From assembly GCA_902500775.1 (NCBI GenBank), contig CABVRZ010000005.1, forward strand, positions 1-64,000: DNA of 64,000 bases, given 5' to 3'. The stretch comes from an uncultured Nitrospira sp. GTDB lineage: Bacteria; Nitrospirota; Nitrospiria; Nitrospirales; Nitrospiraceae. The position numbers and the translations under genes are program-made. Of the stretch, positions 44,379 through 53,141 are shown one piece after another. How positions within the stretch are numbered: position 1 is the first letter of the stretch; each line of letters begins with the position of its first letter. The notes below the pieces were generated by a model. The model worked only from the letters and a program-made list of their open reading frames with translations. It did not search any database and was not told where the DNA came from.

Positions 44379-46040
44379 CTATGGTTTATCAGTGGAGAGC
44401 TTTTTCCCCAGGCGTCTGGCCAAGCGAACCATACCGAGGGAGCGGTCACTGGGGCTGAGGAGCACGTTGAGCACGTGGAGGCGATGGTGGTCGGCAAATG
44501 CCGTGGCGAGGTGTTGTTGGAACTCCCGCTGGGTATTCACGCGTACGCCGTTTCCACCTCCGATGAGATCGCAGATTTTTTCATATTGCCATTCATGCAC
44601 ATCGTTAAAGGGCCCTTCCAGGATCTCCCGTTCCGTCGAATAGCCTCGATTATTCAAGAGAATGACGATTGGGGATTGCCCATAGCGGACGCAGCTGGCC
44701 AATTCAGTTCCGGTCATCTGAAAGGCGCCATCTCCGACCAAGACGATCGGACGTAGGCTGGGGTCGGCGAACGACGCACCTAGCGCGGCAGGCACGGCGA
44801 ATCCCATTGATGTGTAATAGGCCGGTGACAAAAACTCGAATCGATGGCGCACATGCAGGTCGGCTGCCGCAAAAAGCGATTCCCCTACGTCTGCGATCAC
44901 GACGGTCTTCTCCGTGAGTACCGTATCCAGATGGCGGAAGAGTCCTTCCAACGTCACCGGTGCATCCAAGTCCGGCGTCGATGGTGCCGTCATCGTTCGA
45001 GTCGGGAGCGAACGTTGGGAACGAGAAAACGAGGGAAGCGGCGATCGCACGAGGCCTTGGACGAAATCCTGAAACTTGATCGACTCATACCGGTGGTGTT
45101 TGATGGCGACTCGGTCGGCCGTGGCGTGGATGGTACGCCCTTCCGACAGTAACGGCGAGGTGGCATCCAGATCTTCCACATCCGACAGAATAGATCCTAG
45201 GATCAAGAGACAATCGGACTCGTTGATAAACCGTTGGACGTCGTCCCGACCGATCAACCCGCCATACACTCCCACATAGAGGGGATGGTCTTCTCGAATG
45301 ATTGATTTCCCAAGCAGAGTGGAGGCAATCGGAATATTCAGTTGCTCCACCAAGCGGGCTAAATCGTCTTGTAAGCCGAATCGGCCGACTTCTGCTCCCA
45401 CGAGCATGGCTGGGCGCTTGGCTGAGGCGAGCATGATTCGCACCTCACTGATCGCTTCCTCCAAGGCGGCGGGATCACTCGGCGTGTCTTCAATGCAGAA
45501 GGGCTTCATGCCGCCCGTCAGCGGACAGTGGACCATGTCTCGTGGGATTTCGATATAAATGGGACGGCGGTAGCGCAGCAGGGCGGCAAAGGCGCGATCC
45601 ATCTCTCGTTCGGCGGTCAACGGATCGTCCAGCGTGACTGCGGCAACCGTCATCCGTTCGAAGACTTCTCGTTGCGTCGCGAAGTCTCGAACCATATGAT
45701 GCAAATAGGGAGTGCGCGTCCGCTCAGAGAGGCCGGGTGAGCCGGTCAATAATACGACCGGCGACCGTTCGGCATAGGCGCAGGCAATGGCATTGACGGT
45801 ATTGAGCCCGCCGACGCAGTAGGTGACGCAGACGGCGCCGATGCCGTTGATCCGCGCATAGGCATCTGCGGCAAACCCGGCACAATCCTCTCTCGTGGTC
45901 CCGACGTGTGTGATCGGGGAGGCTTCGATCAGTTGGTAGAGGGACAGAACGTAGTCGCCGGGAATGCCGAAAATATGACGGACGCCCAGGCGATGCAGGC
46001 GATCCAGTACGGCAGAACCAATGGTGGCTTTGTCGCCCAT
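44379..46040 (-). CDS. TPP-dependent 2-oxoacid decarboxylase (pyruvate/indolepyruvate type)
   Basis: A 553-residue TPP enzyme with the three domains of the pyruvate decarboxylase family: IFGIPGDYVLSLYQLIE with the activating Glu in TTREDCAGFAADAYAR, a central Rossmann-like domain, and the TPP motif GDGAFQMTGTELAS followed by NNRGYS. The start at 46040 (GDKATIGSAV) is chosen; the frame runs back to 46073. It would decarboxylate pyruvate or indolepyruvate to the aldehyde. The stop lies 248 bases from gpgS, so co-transcription with the osmolyte genes is uncertain. Confidence 0.87.
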   Translation of the reverse strand: MGDKATIGSAVLDRLHRLGVRHIFGIPGDYVLSLYQLIEASPITHVGTTREDCAGFAADAYARINGIGAVCVTYCVGGLNTVNAIACAYAERSPVVLLTGSPGLSERTRTPYLHHMVRDFATQREVFERMTVAAVTLDDPLTAEREMDRAFAALLRYRRPIYIEIPRDMVHCPLTGGMKPFCIEDTPSDPAALEEAISEVRIMLASAKRPAMLVGAEVGRFGLQDDLARLVEQLNIPIASTLLGKSIIREDHPLYVGVYGGLIGRDDVQRFINESDCLLILGSILSDVEDLDATSPLLSEGRTIHATADRVAIKHHRYESIKFQDFVQGLVRSPLPSFSRSQRSLPTRTMTAPSTPDLDAPVTLEGLFRHLDTVLTEKTVVIADVGESLFAAADLHVRHRFEFLSPAYYTSMGFAVPAALGASFADPSLRPIVLVGDGAFQMTGTELASCVRYGQSPIVILLNNRGYSTEREILEGPFNDVHEWQYEKICDLIGGGNGVRVNTQREFQQHLATAFADHHRLHVLNVLLSPSDRSLGMVRLARRLGKKLSTDKP

Positions 46041-46204
46041 ATCTGCTTTATCCTCACACCTGACAGTGAGCACGCTTCGTCATCAGGAAAACATACTGGC
46101 CGGAGTTCGTCAAGCAATGAGCATGTGATGATCGGGTTGACGACAGCCGGCAGGTAAACGCTCACGCGCACAGTCAGATACACCCTGTTACAGGAGAACA
46201 GACA

Positions 46205-47380
46205 ATGACACCGATGGCCCAGGTCCGCCTTATGTCACTCCGCGTCCCGGAGGGACGGCCTCTCTGGCTCTTTGCCGGCCATGTTGGACCACTCACTGGT
46301 CAAGCCGCAGCCGGGGACTTGGTCGATGTCCTGACCCCCGACGGACAATTCTACGGGCGCGGTCTCTATAACCCTGCGTCCAAAATTCGTGTCCGTCTCC
46401 TGACATTCGAAGATGAACCGATCGATGAGACGTTTTGGCGACGGAGAATCCAGCAGGCCATCCGTCTCCGGCAGCGAGTGGTGACGCAGTCTAATGCGTA
46501 TCGGCTGATTTATGCCGAAGGCGATCGACTGCCGGGGTTGATCGTGGATCGCTACGATCAACTGCTGGTCATGCAGTGCCTCTCGTTCGGCATGGATAGC
46601 CGGAAGGAGCTCTTGGCCGATGTGCTGATGAAGGAATTAAATCTGACGAGTGTCTATCTGCGAAACGAGGCCAAGAGTCGGCAACTCGAAGGATTGCCGC
46701 TCGAACGGAGGTTTCTCTCTGGCAACGGTTCGACGCAAGTTGAGATTCATGAAGGGCCTGCGAAGTTTCTCGTGGATGTGGAACGGGGGCAGAAGACCGG
46801 CTGGTTTTGCGACCAACGGGAGAATCGACTGGCCGCCGCCAAGCTCGCGGCTGGAGCAGAGGTGCTGGAAGTGTTCTGCCATACCGGCGCGTTCGGCATT
46901 CACGCCGCACTCGCCGGAGCTGTATCAGTGGAGGGCCTTGATGTCAGTCAAGACACATTGGCCATCGCCAAAACGCATGCCACGATGAACAAGGTGGAGG
47001 ATCGCTGTATCTATCGGAAAGCCGATGCGTTCGAAGAGATGCGTAAGCTGGTGAAGGCGGGGCGACGCTATGACCTGGTGATTCTCGATCCTCCGGCCTT
47101 TGCCCGCAGCCAACAGGCCTTGGCCGGTGCCTTGACCGGATATAAGGATGTCAATCTCTTGGGCTTCAAGCTGCTGAAGCCGGAAGGGCTTCTCGTCACC
47201 AGTTCCTGTTCCCATCCAGTCTCGGAAGAAGATCTCTGGAAGAGCATCCGCCTCGCTGCCCGTGATGCCAAGCGGGACATCCGCCTAATCGAACAACGTG
47301 GTCAGAGCGCAGACCATCCCATCCTCGCCAGCATGCCGGAGACGCGGTACCTGAAGTGTTTCATAGTGCAGGCGTTGTAG
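46205..47380 (+). CDS. RlmI-like 23S rRNA methyltransferase
   Basis: A 391-residue SAM-dependent methyltransferase. It has an N-terminal PUA-like region, a middle strand-rich part with GDRLPGLIVDRY, and a Rossmann domain with VLEVFCHTGAFGIHAA and the catalytic VILDPPAFARS followed by SSCSHPVSEED. This is the layout of RlmI, which makes m5C1962 in 23S rRNA. AGGAGA precedes the start. A decayed copy of its 3' part lies downstream of cynS. Confidence 0.92.
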   Translation: MTPMAQVRLMSLRVPEGRPLWLFAGHVGPLTGQAAAGDLVDVLTPDGQFYGRGLYNPASKIRVRLLTFEDEPIDETFWRRRIQQAIRLRQRVVTQSNAYRLIYAEGDRLPGLIVDRYDQLLVMQCLSFGMDSRKELLADVLMKELNLTSVYLRNEAKSRQLEGLPLERRFLSGNGSTQVEIHEGPAKFLVDVERGQKTGWFCDQRENRLAAAKLAAGAEVLEVFCHTGAFGIHAALAGAVSVEGLDVSQDTLAIAKTHATMNKVEDRCIYRKADAFEEMRKLVKAGRRYDLVILDPPAFARSQQALAGALTGYKDVNLLGFKLLKPEGLLVTSSCSHPVSEEDLWKSIRLAARDAKRDIRLIEQRGQSADHPILASMPETRYLKCFIVQAL

Positions 47381-47505
47381 CAGGCTTTGGGGACAGCATC
47401 TTCATTCGGATTAGGTATGACTCTGCATGTGAATGTTACGGGCTCATCTATTGTCTCAGTGGTTCATGGTGATTGTTGAGAAAGTCTGATTCAAGGGAGG
47501 CCAGC

Positions 47506-47946
47506 ATGGAGAAAGACGCGATACGCAGCAAGATCAAGGCTGCTCGGCTCAAGAAGAAGCTGAAAATCGTCGATGTTGCCAAAGTTGTCGGGAAGAATTC
47601 CACGTTCGTGGCAGCGGCGCTGAACGGGAATCATCGGTTTACCCAGGCCGAAGCGGTGAAGGTCGGCAAGCTTCTGGGATTGGACAAGGAGCTTGTCCAA
47701 TCCTTGAGCCGTTTTCCGGTACGCACAGATCCGCCGAACATGGCGGACCCGTTTAAGTACCGGTTGCTCGAAATCATCGGTGTCTACGGTGATTCATTAC
47801 GCGAGATGGCAAACGAGACGTTCGGCGACGGCATCATGAGTGCGATCGATTTCACGTTGGATATGGAAAAGGTCACCGGCAGCCAAGGAGAAACTCGCTG
47901 CAAAATCACGCTGAACGGCAAATGGCTTGAGTATAAATCGTTCTGA
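47506..47946 (+). CDS. cynS: Cyanase (cyanate hydratase)
   Basis: A 146-residue cyanase that converts cyanate and bicarbonate to ammonia and carbon dioxide. The N-terminal HTH-like domain is followed by the nearly invariant C-terminal domain DPFKYRLLEIIGVYGDSLRE and FGDGIMSAIDF. The catalytic triad is intact: Arg86, Glu89 and Ser112, offset by ten from E. coli Arg96, Glu99 and Ser122. The start at 47506 follows AAGGGAGG; the longer frame is rejected. It stands alone, flanked by the intact rlmI-like gene and a broken copy of it, with no transporter or CynR nearby. In nitrifiers cyanase can supply ammonium for growth or energy. Confidence 0.96.
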   Translation: MEKDAIRSKIKAARLKKKLKIVDVAKVVGKNSTFVAAALNGNHRFTQAEAVKVGKLLGLDKELVQSLSRFPVRTDPPNMADPFKYRLLEIIGVYGDSLREMANETFGDGIMSAIDFTLDMEKVTGSQGETRCKITLNGKWLEYKSF

Positions 47947-47984
47947 CGAGAAGTGTATATTGGGTTGAGTGACACTATGGTTGA

Positions 47985-48156
47985 ATCATTTTTACTCGCC
48001 GGCGTTTACTCGCATCAGGCAGGCCTTGTCTGGTGCATTAGCCGAATATGCGGGACATCCGCCTGATCGAACAATGGGGCAGAGTACTGACTATCAGATT
48101 CTCGCCAGGATGTCGGAGCTGAGATGTTCAAAGCGCATCATCGTGCAGGTGTTGTG
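47985..48156 (+). pseudogene. Decayed fragment of an rlmI-like gene
   Basis: Two short segments match the intact rlmI-like gene in order. About 47985-48050 reads SPAFTRIRQALSGALAEYA where RlmI has PPAFARSQQALAGALTGYK. From 48049 the DNA GCGGGACATCCGCCT continues to GTGCAGGTGTTG, parallel to 47273-47378, with roughly three quarters identity by eye. The stretch between these two parts (about 125 bases in rlmI) is deleted, and the frame shifts. It lies just after cynS, so cynS sits between a gene and a broken copy of that gene. Confidence 0.75.
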
Positions 48157-48296
48157 GTCGGATTCTCTTTTCGCCGTTGATCAAACCGACTGGAAGGCTT
48201 TCTGGCCTCTTTGTGAATGGTTGCATTAATCAATGAAACATTGTGCAGCTCTCCGCTAATAGGTGAAGGATGTTCATGTGAAATGACTGCTTTCCA

Positions 48297-49688
48297 ATGA
48301 ACCATTTACACGAACAAGCATTCATAGATTTCGAGTTGCTAGTTTCAAGATGGAAGAAGGCGTATGTTTGTTCAGTCCATTCGTATGTGGGAGTAAAGAG
48401 CCACGAAGGTATACATCTCTTGGTTGGTCGGATATTGCTAGAACCAACAGGTGATGCTGTCAACGAGACTTCTATTCAATTTGAGACTGAACACTTGGTT
48501 GCAGGACGCTTCGTAAAGGCGACAACATTTGATTCTCTTTCGGAATTCATTTTGCACGCAAAAAATGGACGAATGGACACTGATAGAGGACCTATTTCTC
48601 TTGTCACAGATTCCTGTGGGACAATCTCTGCCTCTTTTGCACCGATTTATCATCCATTGATCTCGGATGGGCCAAGATTACCAGGTCTTCTCATTCATGG
48701 AACCCATAAATCCAACGTGCTGAAATCGCTATGGGATAACCGATCGTTCGATTGGGAGGTGAAGGCTGCCGATCCTCCTTTTGACTCATTGGATGAGCTT
48801 CTAAGCCATTGTGCCTTACCAACTCTTATGCAGATGGGAAACTTATCCACACTTGAAATTTTTGCTAAGACACCCGTAGTAGTTGGCGTAAACTCGTTGA
48901 TTAAAGGGACTGAGGCGATTATCGAATGCCGAGTAGCTAGGAAACTTGATCCGGGTAAGCTGCGTCTTGGCTATCGGATGCTGCAGAAGAACCAGCAGAT
49001 TGTTCGGGGAAGCGTGTGTGGGAGTAGTCTAGAGTGGCGAGAAGACAAGGATCTCTTGGTGGCATTTCATCGTATGGGAATAGGTGAAGCTTCTGTCATA
49101 CAGGCTTTCTTGAGCTATGATCAAACTTCTCTGCACCAATGGTGGGTTACAGATCCACAAAAGAGCCTCAACCCATGGCACGCAATTCATCAGATATTTG
49201 ATCAAGACTTGGATCTATTGCGTAAAATGCTTTTCAAGCCAGAAACAGACAAGCCATATGCATTCGAAGGCGCTGTTTCAACTTTGTTAACACTGCTTGG
49301 ATTTTCAGTTGCTAATTACGGTCGGATCCCAAAGCTTCAGAAAGGTCCTGATATCATTGCAGTCACACAATCTGGTCATGTGGGCGTCATTGAATGCACG
49401 GTGGGTTTGATCAATGAAGGTGACAAACTGGCAAAATTAGTCCAAAGAACTGCACTTATTAAAGATAAATTGGTTGACGCTCACTACGGACATCTGCAAG
49501 TGCAGCCCGCGATTGTTACGCCACTATCACGTGAAGAGGTGGCTGCCAACCTTCCACTGGCGGGGAGTCATGGCATTGCGGTCATCTGCAAGCAGAATAT
49601 CGAGAGTGCGTTGAATCAGGTTGCGTTCCCACCAAATGCTGATCGTGTATTCGAGGACGCAAAGAAGCTAGTTCCCGTTTCTGAGTAA
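48297..49688 (+). CDS. Hypothetical protein with PD-(D/E)XK nuclease-like C-terminus
   Basis: A 463-residue protein, AT-richer than its neighbours, which hints at transfer. The N-terminal 300 residues are of no recognised family. The C-terminal part contains FEGAVSTLLTLLGFSVANYG, then KGPDIIAV and HVGVIECTVG, then DKLAKLVQRT: the order of a restriction-endonuclease fold (E, PD, ExX). The usual ExK lysine is Cys here, so activity is uncertain, unless the Lys in the next helix serves. It stands alone with no ribosome site of strength. It may be part of a defence or DNA-repair function. Confidence 0.6.
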   Translation: MNHLHEQAFIDFELLVSRWKKAYVCSVHSYVGVKSHEGIHLLVGRILLEPTGDAVNETSIQFETEHLVAGRFVKATTFDSLSEFILHAKNGRMDTDRGPISLVTDSCGTISASFAPIYHPLISDGPRLPGLLIHGTHKSNVLKSLWDNRSFDWEVKAADPPFDSLDELLSHCALPTLMQMGNLSTLEIFAKTPVVVGVNSLIKGTEAIIECRVARKLDPGKLRLGYRMLQKNQQIVRGSVCGSSLEWREDKDLLVAFHRMGIGEASVIQAFLSYDQTSLHQWWVTDPQKSLNPWHAIHQIFDQDLDLLRKMLFKPETDKPYAFEGAVSTLLTLLGFSVANYGRIPKLQKGPDIIAVTQSGHVGVIECTVGLINEGDKLAKLVQRTALIKDKLVDAHYGHLQVQPAIVTPLSREEVAANLPLAGSHGIAVICKQNIESALNQVAFPPNADRVFEDAKKLVPVSE

Positions 49689-49759
49689 CCTCTCTATTTC
49701 GTGACACAATAAGATACCCGCAGAGGTCGACTCGCAAGCCGTCGGTGCATCACCACAGT

Positions 49760-49970
49760 TCAGCCCTCCACGCCCATCCCGATCACGATGAGCACCGCAT
49801 AGTCTTGCTTCGTGCAGCCGTCGACCGGAGGCATTGCGCCTCCTGGCGCAACGGGAAAGGCTGATTGCTTCGCGTTGGTCGGTGAGCAGGAACCACTGCC
49901 CGTCACAGGGGTATAGCGTGCGGAACGGCAGGCCAGGTGTGTCACGTCGTAGAGCGTCGCGCCTTGACCA
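49760..49970 (-). pseudogene. Truncated duplicate of the exported protein encoded at 50886-51548
   Basis: Read on the minus strand from 49970, the sequence gives QGATLYDV, then THLACRSARYTPVTGSGSC, then NAKQSAFPVAPGGAMPPVDG, ending CTKQDYAVLIVIGMGVEG. This closely matches the last 70 or so residues of the gene at 50886-51548. No start or N-terminal part is present; homology stops near 49970. The rest of 49689-50131 shows no gene. Confidence 0.85.
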
Positions 49971-50131
49971 TAAAGAAAGACCCCCGACTCTTTTGATTCA
50001 ACTTCTCAGATTACGGAGATGACACGCTGACGACACGGCGTACTGCCGTGTCGTCAGCAATCTACCAGATGCCACGTTGGGAATGGCCTACACTGGCCAA
50101 TCAACCGGCGCCATCTCTATCCTGCCCTTAA

Positions 50132-50551
50132 TCATTTTCCCACTTTCAAAAGCCATCCGTCGCCACGCTCACAGAGATTGGGGCCTTTCGCCGTAATAGC
50201 AACTCTGATGAAGGTGTCTTTGGCAGAGGCGGGGATCTTGCCGCTGACTAGAAACCCAGCGAAGTGAGGCGTCACGGTGACCGGGACGTTTTCGTCTTTG
50301 ATCATTACTGTAATGGTTTTGGGAAACGTCGCCTTGGATGCCACAAACGAAAATGCCGATTGCGGCGGGACTTCTGTATTGTTGTCTGTTTGTGAGTATG
50401 GCTTCGGCATGAACGTGGAAAACGATACGTCGCCGCAACCACTCGCGCTGCTAGAGCCGGGAGGGGGTGAATCATAGCCGGCCCCGACATCGCCGATGTT
50501 GCCGAAGGCACTTAGTGCCACAACGATCGCTAGGGTATGTCGAACATTCAT
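50132..50551 (-). CDS. Small exported protein, paralogue of the one at 58880
   Basis: A 139-residue secreted protein from ATG 50551 (GCGAGGT site; the longer frame is rejected), with a signal peptide ending near DVGAG. The mature part has a lone cysteine before DVSFSTFMPKPYSQTD, a central SAFSFVASKAT, and an end GDGWLLKVGK. The gene at 58880-59293 shares all these landmarks, so this is a small family of periplasmic or extracellular proteins. The fold looks like a small beta-sandwich with two cysteines (SGCGD and PNLCER) probably bonded. Function is unknown. Confidence 0.75.
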   Translation of the reverse strand: MNVRHTLAIVVALSAFGNIGDVGAGYDSPPPGSSSASGCGDVSFSTFMPKPYSQTDNNTEVPPQSAFSFVASKATFPKTITVMIKDENVPVTVTPHFAGFLVSGKIPASAKDTFIRVAITAKGPNLCERGDGWLLKVGK

Positions 50552-50885
50552 GATGATACCTCGCTGTTGATTGTTGATAGTGGCCGGGATGGCGGAGGTC
50601 AATGCGTATGCGCTATTGTGTAATTCTTGGGGGATAAAAAGCAAACCGCGGATGACTCGTAAGGACCGGTGGGAGCGGCTCGTTTGTTGTGGAGACCCTG
50701 CACTTTGTGGACGGGAGCATCGCGAATCTGGCTGAATGTTTCCTTCGAACTAAGCCCCGACGGTGGCGAATCCGCTGGGGGATCAAACCGTGCCGGAGGA
50801 TGCGACGTGTAGCTTCTGACCGAAAAAATGATGCGGGAGTCCTTTGTTGAGATTGATGTGCAAGGTGCCGGTGCACCACCGATAT
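50552..50885. other. Intergenic region without recognisable features
   Basis: This 334-base stretch lies between the starts and ends of two minus-strand exported-protein genes. Overlapping short frames have no ribosome sites or family features. I see no hairpin or repeat of note. Confidence 0.4.
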
Positions 50886-51548
50886 TCAGTCTTCCACACC
50901 CACCCCGGTCACGATGAGCACGGCATAGTCTTGCTTCGTGCAGCCTTCCACTGGAGGCATCGCGCCTCCTGGCGTAACCGGAAACGCCGTCTGCTTCGCG
51001 TTGGCCGGCGAGCATGAACCATCCACTATCGCCGGGGTATAGCGCGCGGAACGGCAGGCCAGGTGGGTCACGTCGTAGAGTGTCGCCCCTTGATCGAGCT
51101 CCCAGCGGCTGTTGCCATGGTTGTCGGAAGGATGAATCGTCAGCACTGCCGTGACCTTTCGAGCGCCGGTGACCACGTATTTCCCGGTAGGCAGTGGAAA
51201 GGTCGGCTGCTCCATGATCAACCCGTGTTCCTCCAGCCACCAGTCTGTCTCGTCGAACTTCCAGCGCGCCGGAGTGACGCCACCGGCATCCTTCAATGAT
51301 GTGTAGCGGTTCAGCTTCACGCCTCGAGGACCTGGGTCCAGGAGCCACAGACCCCACAATTGTGCGCCGTTCCCAGAGGTCGCGCCTGGATCGCCCAATG
51401 CTGCGATGTACTGTGTCGGAATCCGCTTGAACTTCGTTTGGTTTCGATCTGCGGCGTGCACCACCGGGGCCGCGACGGCGATTGTCACCAGCAACGCTGT
51501 CGCAAGGTATGCGCGGCGTATTCTGATTGTGCTGAGGGTTGACATCAT
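50886..51548 (-). CDS. Exported protein of unknown function, Cys-containing
   Basis: A 220-residue secreted protein (AAGGAA site before the double ATG; signal peptide ending near VVHAAD). The mature region has PTQYIAALGDPGATSGNGA, a Trp-rich middle (WKFDETDWWLEEHG), and a C-terminal part with four cysteines in THLACRSARY, DGSCSP and EGCTKQDY. It has no recognised family. A truncated duplicate lies at 49760-49970. Confidence 0.75.
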   Translation of the reverse strand: MMSTLSTIRIRRAYLATALLVTIAVAAPVVHAADRNQTKFKRIPTQYIAALGDPGATSGNGAQLWGLWLLDPGPRGVKLNRYTSLKDAGGVTPARWKFDETDWWLEEHGLIMEQPTFPLPTGKYVVTGARKVTAVLTIHPSDNHGNSRWELDQGATLYDVTHLACRSARYTPAIVDGSCSPANAKQTAFPVTPGGAMPPVEGCTKQDYAVLIVTGVGVED

Positions 51549-51611
51549 CGTGCGACGTTCCTTTCAGGCCAGTCCAGCAACAGCCTGATCACTGCTATCT
51601 TTTATCAGGCC

Positions 51612-51635
51612 GGCCATCTGGATATCCAGATGGCC
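51612..51635. promoter_or_regulatory. Perfect 24-bp palindrome
   Basis: GGCCATCTGGATATCCAGATGGCC reads the same on both strands. It lies between divergent genes, 64 bases upstream of the exported protein gene (start 51548) and 222 bases upstream of SmbP (51858). It could be an operator for a dimeric regulator or fold as a 10-bp hairpin. The rest of 51549-51857 shows only the SmbP promoter area. Confidence 0.45.
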
Positions 51636-51857
51636 ATCACCTTACGCGATGCGGACTGCTACTTTCGTGAGGATTTCTTGGAAAGCGCGTAAGAAATGTC
51701 GCGTCGGGGCAAAGAGAGCGAATCCAGCCCGAGTCCTCCCCTGATTGGGCTCACAGTTCTTTCCATTCTTGACAGTCCGCCGAAACGCTGTGGTAAGGTG
51801 AATCGATTCTTACAGTCATTTCCGGTCACGCATGCCTAACTTAATAGGAGGGGAACG

Positions 51858-52202
51858 ATGATGATCAGCAAAATTACTCGTGGTGTCTTCATTGTGAGTG
51901 CGCTTGGGATGTTTGTGACGGTTCCCATGCTCAACGCGCAGCCATCCCCGGCCGGGAACGTGTTAGATTCCATTGCGCACGCGAAGGAGGCGGTGGAGCA
52001 TGGCAAACAGGGCCATGCTGACGTATTGGCAACCCATGCGGAAAAAGCACGAAATCATGCCGAGAGGGGCGGAAAAAATCCCCATTTGGGCGAAGGGATC
52101 AAGCATCTGACTGAAGCCATCGAGCATGGCAAAGCTGGTCATGCCGACGTTGCCACGCAACATGCCGAAGCAGCTCTGACGCATTTGAACGAGGCGAAGT
52201 AA
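51858..52202 (+). CDS. SmbP-like His-rich periplasmic metal-binding protein
   Basis: A 114-residue exported protein (strong AGGAGGGG site; signal peptide ending near LNAQPS). The mature part consists of helical repeats with His every three or four residues, such as AKEAVEHGKQGHADVLATHAEKA and a matching repeat after GGKNPHLGEG. This is the pattern of SmbP of Nitrosomonas europaea, a four-helix bundle that binds Cu and other metals. It probably buffers periplasmic copper or other ions. A clear terminator follows. Confidence 0.87.
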   Translation: MMISKITRGVFIVSALGMFVTVPMLNAQPSPAGNVLDSIAHAKEAVEHGKQGHADVLATHAEKARNHAERGGKNPHLGEGIKHLTEAIEHGKAGHADVATQHAEAALTHLNEAK

Positions 52203-52237
52203 GAATCCACGCGATTCGGCAAGGGTGAGTTGGAATG

Positions 52238-52269
52238 AACGGGCAGGGGAGTAATCTCCTGCCCGTTTC
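52238..52269 (+). terminator. Terminator of the SmbP-like gene
   Basis: AACGGGCAGG (52238-52247) pairs with CCTGCCCGTT (52258-52267), extended by further pairs around a GTAA loop, and is followed by TTCTG. Confidence 0.82.
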
Positions 52270-52467
52270 TGTTTGCGGCCGTCTGCGTGCAAGTGAACAA
52301 GCCTGCTTGGTAAAACTAACGGGTTGAAAGTCGTTTTGCCCCTGCGCCCAGGAGTGGTGGATACGCAGTTTGCAAACAAGCTTGAAGAACCATTTTGTTT
52401 CTTGCAACCAGAGAGCACGACTCTCTAAGATGCAGGTTTTCCACAGTAACCGGCAGGAGGAAGCGCG

Positions 52468-53067
52468 ATGCGAGTGATTGTGGTCGGAGGAGCCGGCACG
52501 ATTGGGTCAGCCGTGGTGGCCACGCTGTCGGCTCGGCATGAGGTGGTCGTCGTTGGACGGAAGTCAGGAACTGTGCATGTGGACCTAGCCTCGCCGGAGT
52601 CGATTCGTGCGATGTTTCAGTCGATGGGAAAATTCGATGCCGTAGTCAGCGCGGCAGGGCAGGCGAAGTTCGGAAGTCTCGATGAGCTGACAGAGGCGGA
52701 CTATCTGTTCAGCTTCTCGAACAAGTTGATGGGGCAAGTTAATCTTGTACGGATTGGACGGCAGTTTATTGCCGACGGCGGGTCATTTACCCTCACGAGC
52801 GGTGTGCTCAGTCAGGAGCCAATCATGGGGAGTGCTTCTATCAGCATGGTGAATGCCGGGCTTGAAGGGTTTGTCCGTGCTGCCGCGCTTGAGTTGCCGC
52901 GTGGGATACGAGTCAATGTCGTGAGTCCACCGTGGGTGACGGAGACGTTGGTTGTGCGCAAGATGGATCCGTCACGCGGCATGCCGGCTGCGTCTGTGGC
53001 GCAAGCCTACCTCGCAAGTGTCGAAGGGACGATGACAGGACAAACGCTTGATCCGCGGAAGCTCTGA
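52468..53067 (+). CDS. Short-chain dehydrogenase-like protein without the YxxxK pair
   Basis: A 199-residue Rossmann protein: GGAGTIGSAV as the nucleotide motif, VSAAGQAKFG, and SFTLTSGVLSQEP. At the site where SDR enzymes have YxxxK the sequence is ISMVNAGLEGF, so both Tyr and Lys are absent. This matches a known short SDR subgroup in which the region reads SMVN. It still should bind NAD(P), but the reaction is unknown. GGAGGAAG precedes the ATG. Confidence 0.85.
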   Translation: MRVIVVGGAGTIGSAVVATLSARHEVVVVGRKSGTVHVDLASPESIRAMFQSMGKFDAVVSAAGQAKFGSLDELTEADYLFSFSNKLMGQVNLVRIGRQFIADGGSFTLTSGVLSQEPIMGSASISMVNAGLEGFVRAAALELPRGIRVNVVSPPWVTETLVVRKMDPSRGMPAASVAQAYLASVEGTMTGQTLDPRKL

Positions 53068-53141
53068 GGTAGATACGTTCTTTTGCTCAACTCAGGGAAG
53101 GATTGCAATGCACAAGCTCTATCTGCAAGACTGCTCATTCA

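Noticed and set aside
50599-51357. 252-residue minus-strand frame
   Set aside because: It lies in another phase over the exported protein gene at 50886-51548, which has a signal peptide, a ribosome site and a duplicate; the long frame has no motif or ribosome site.
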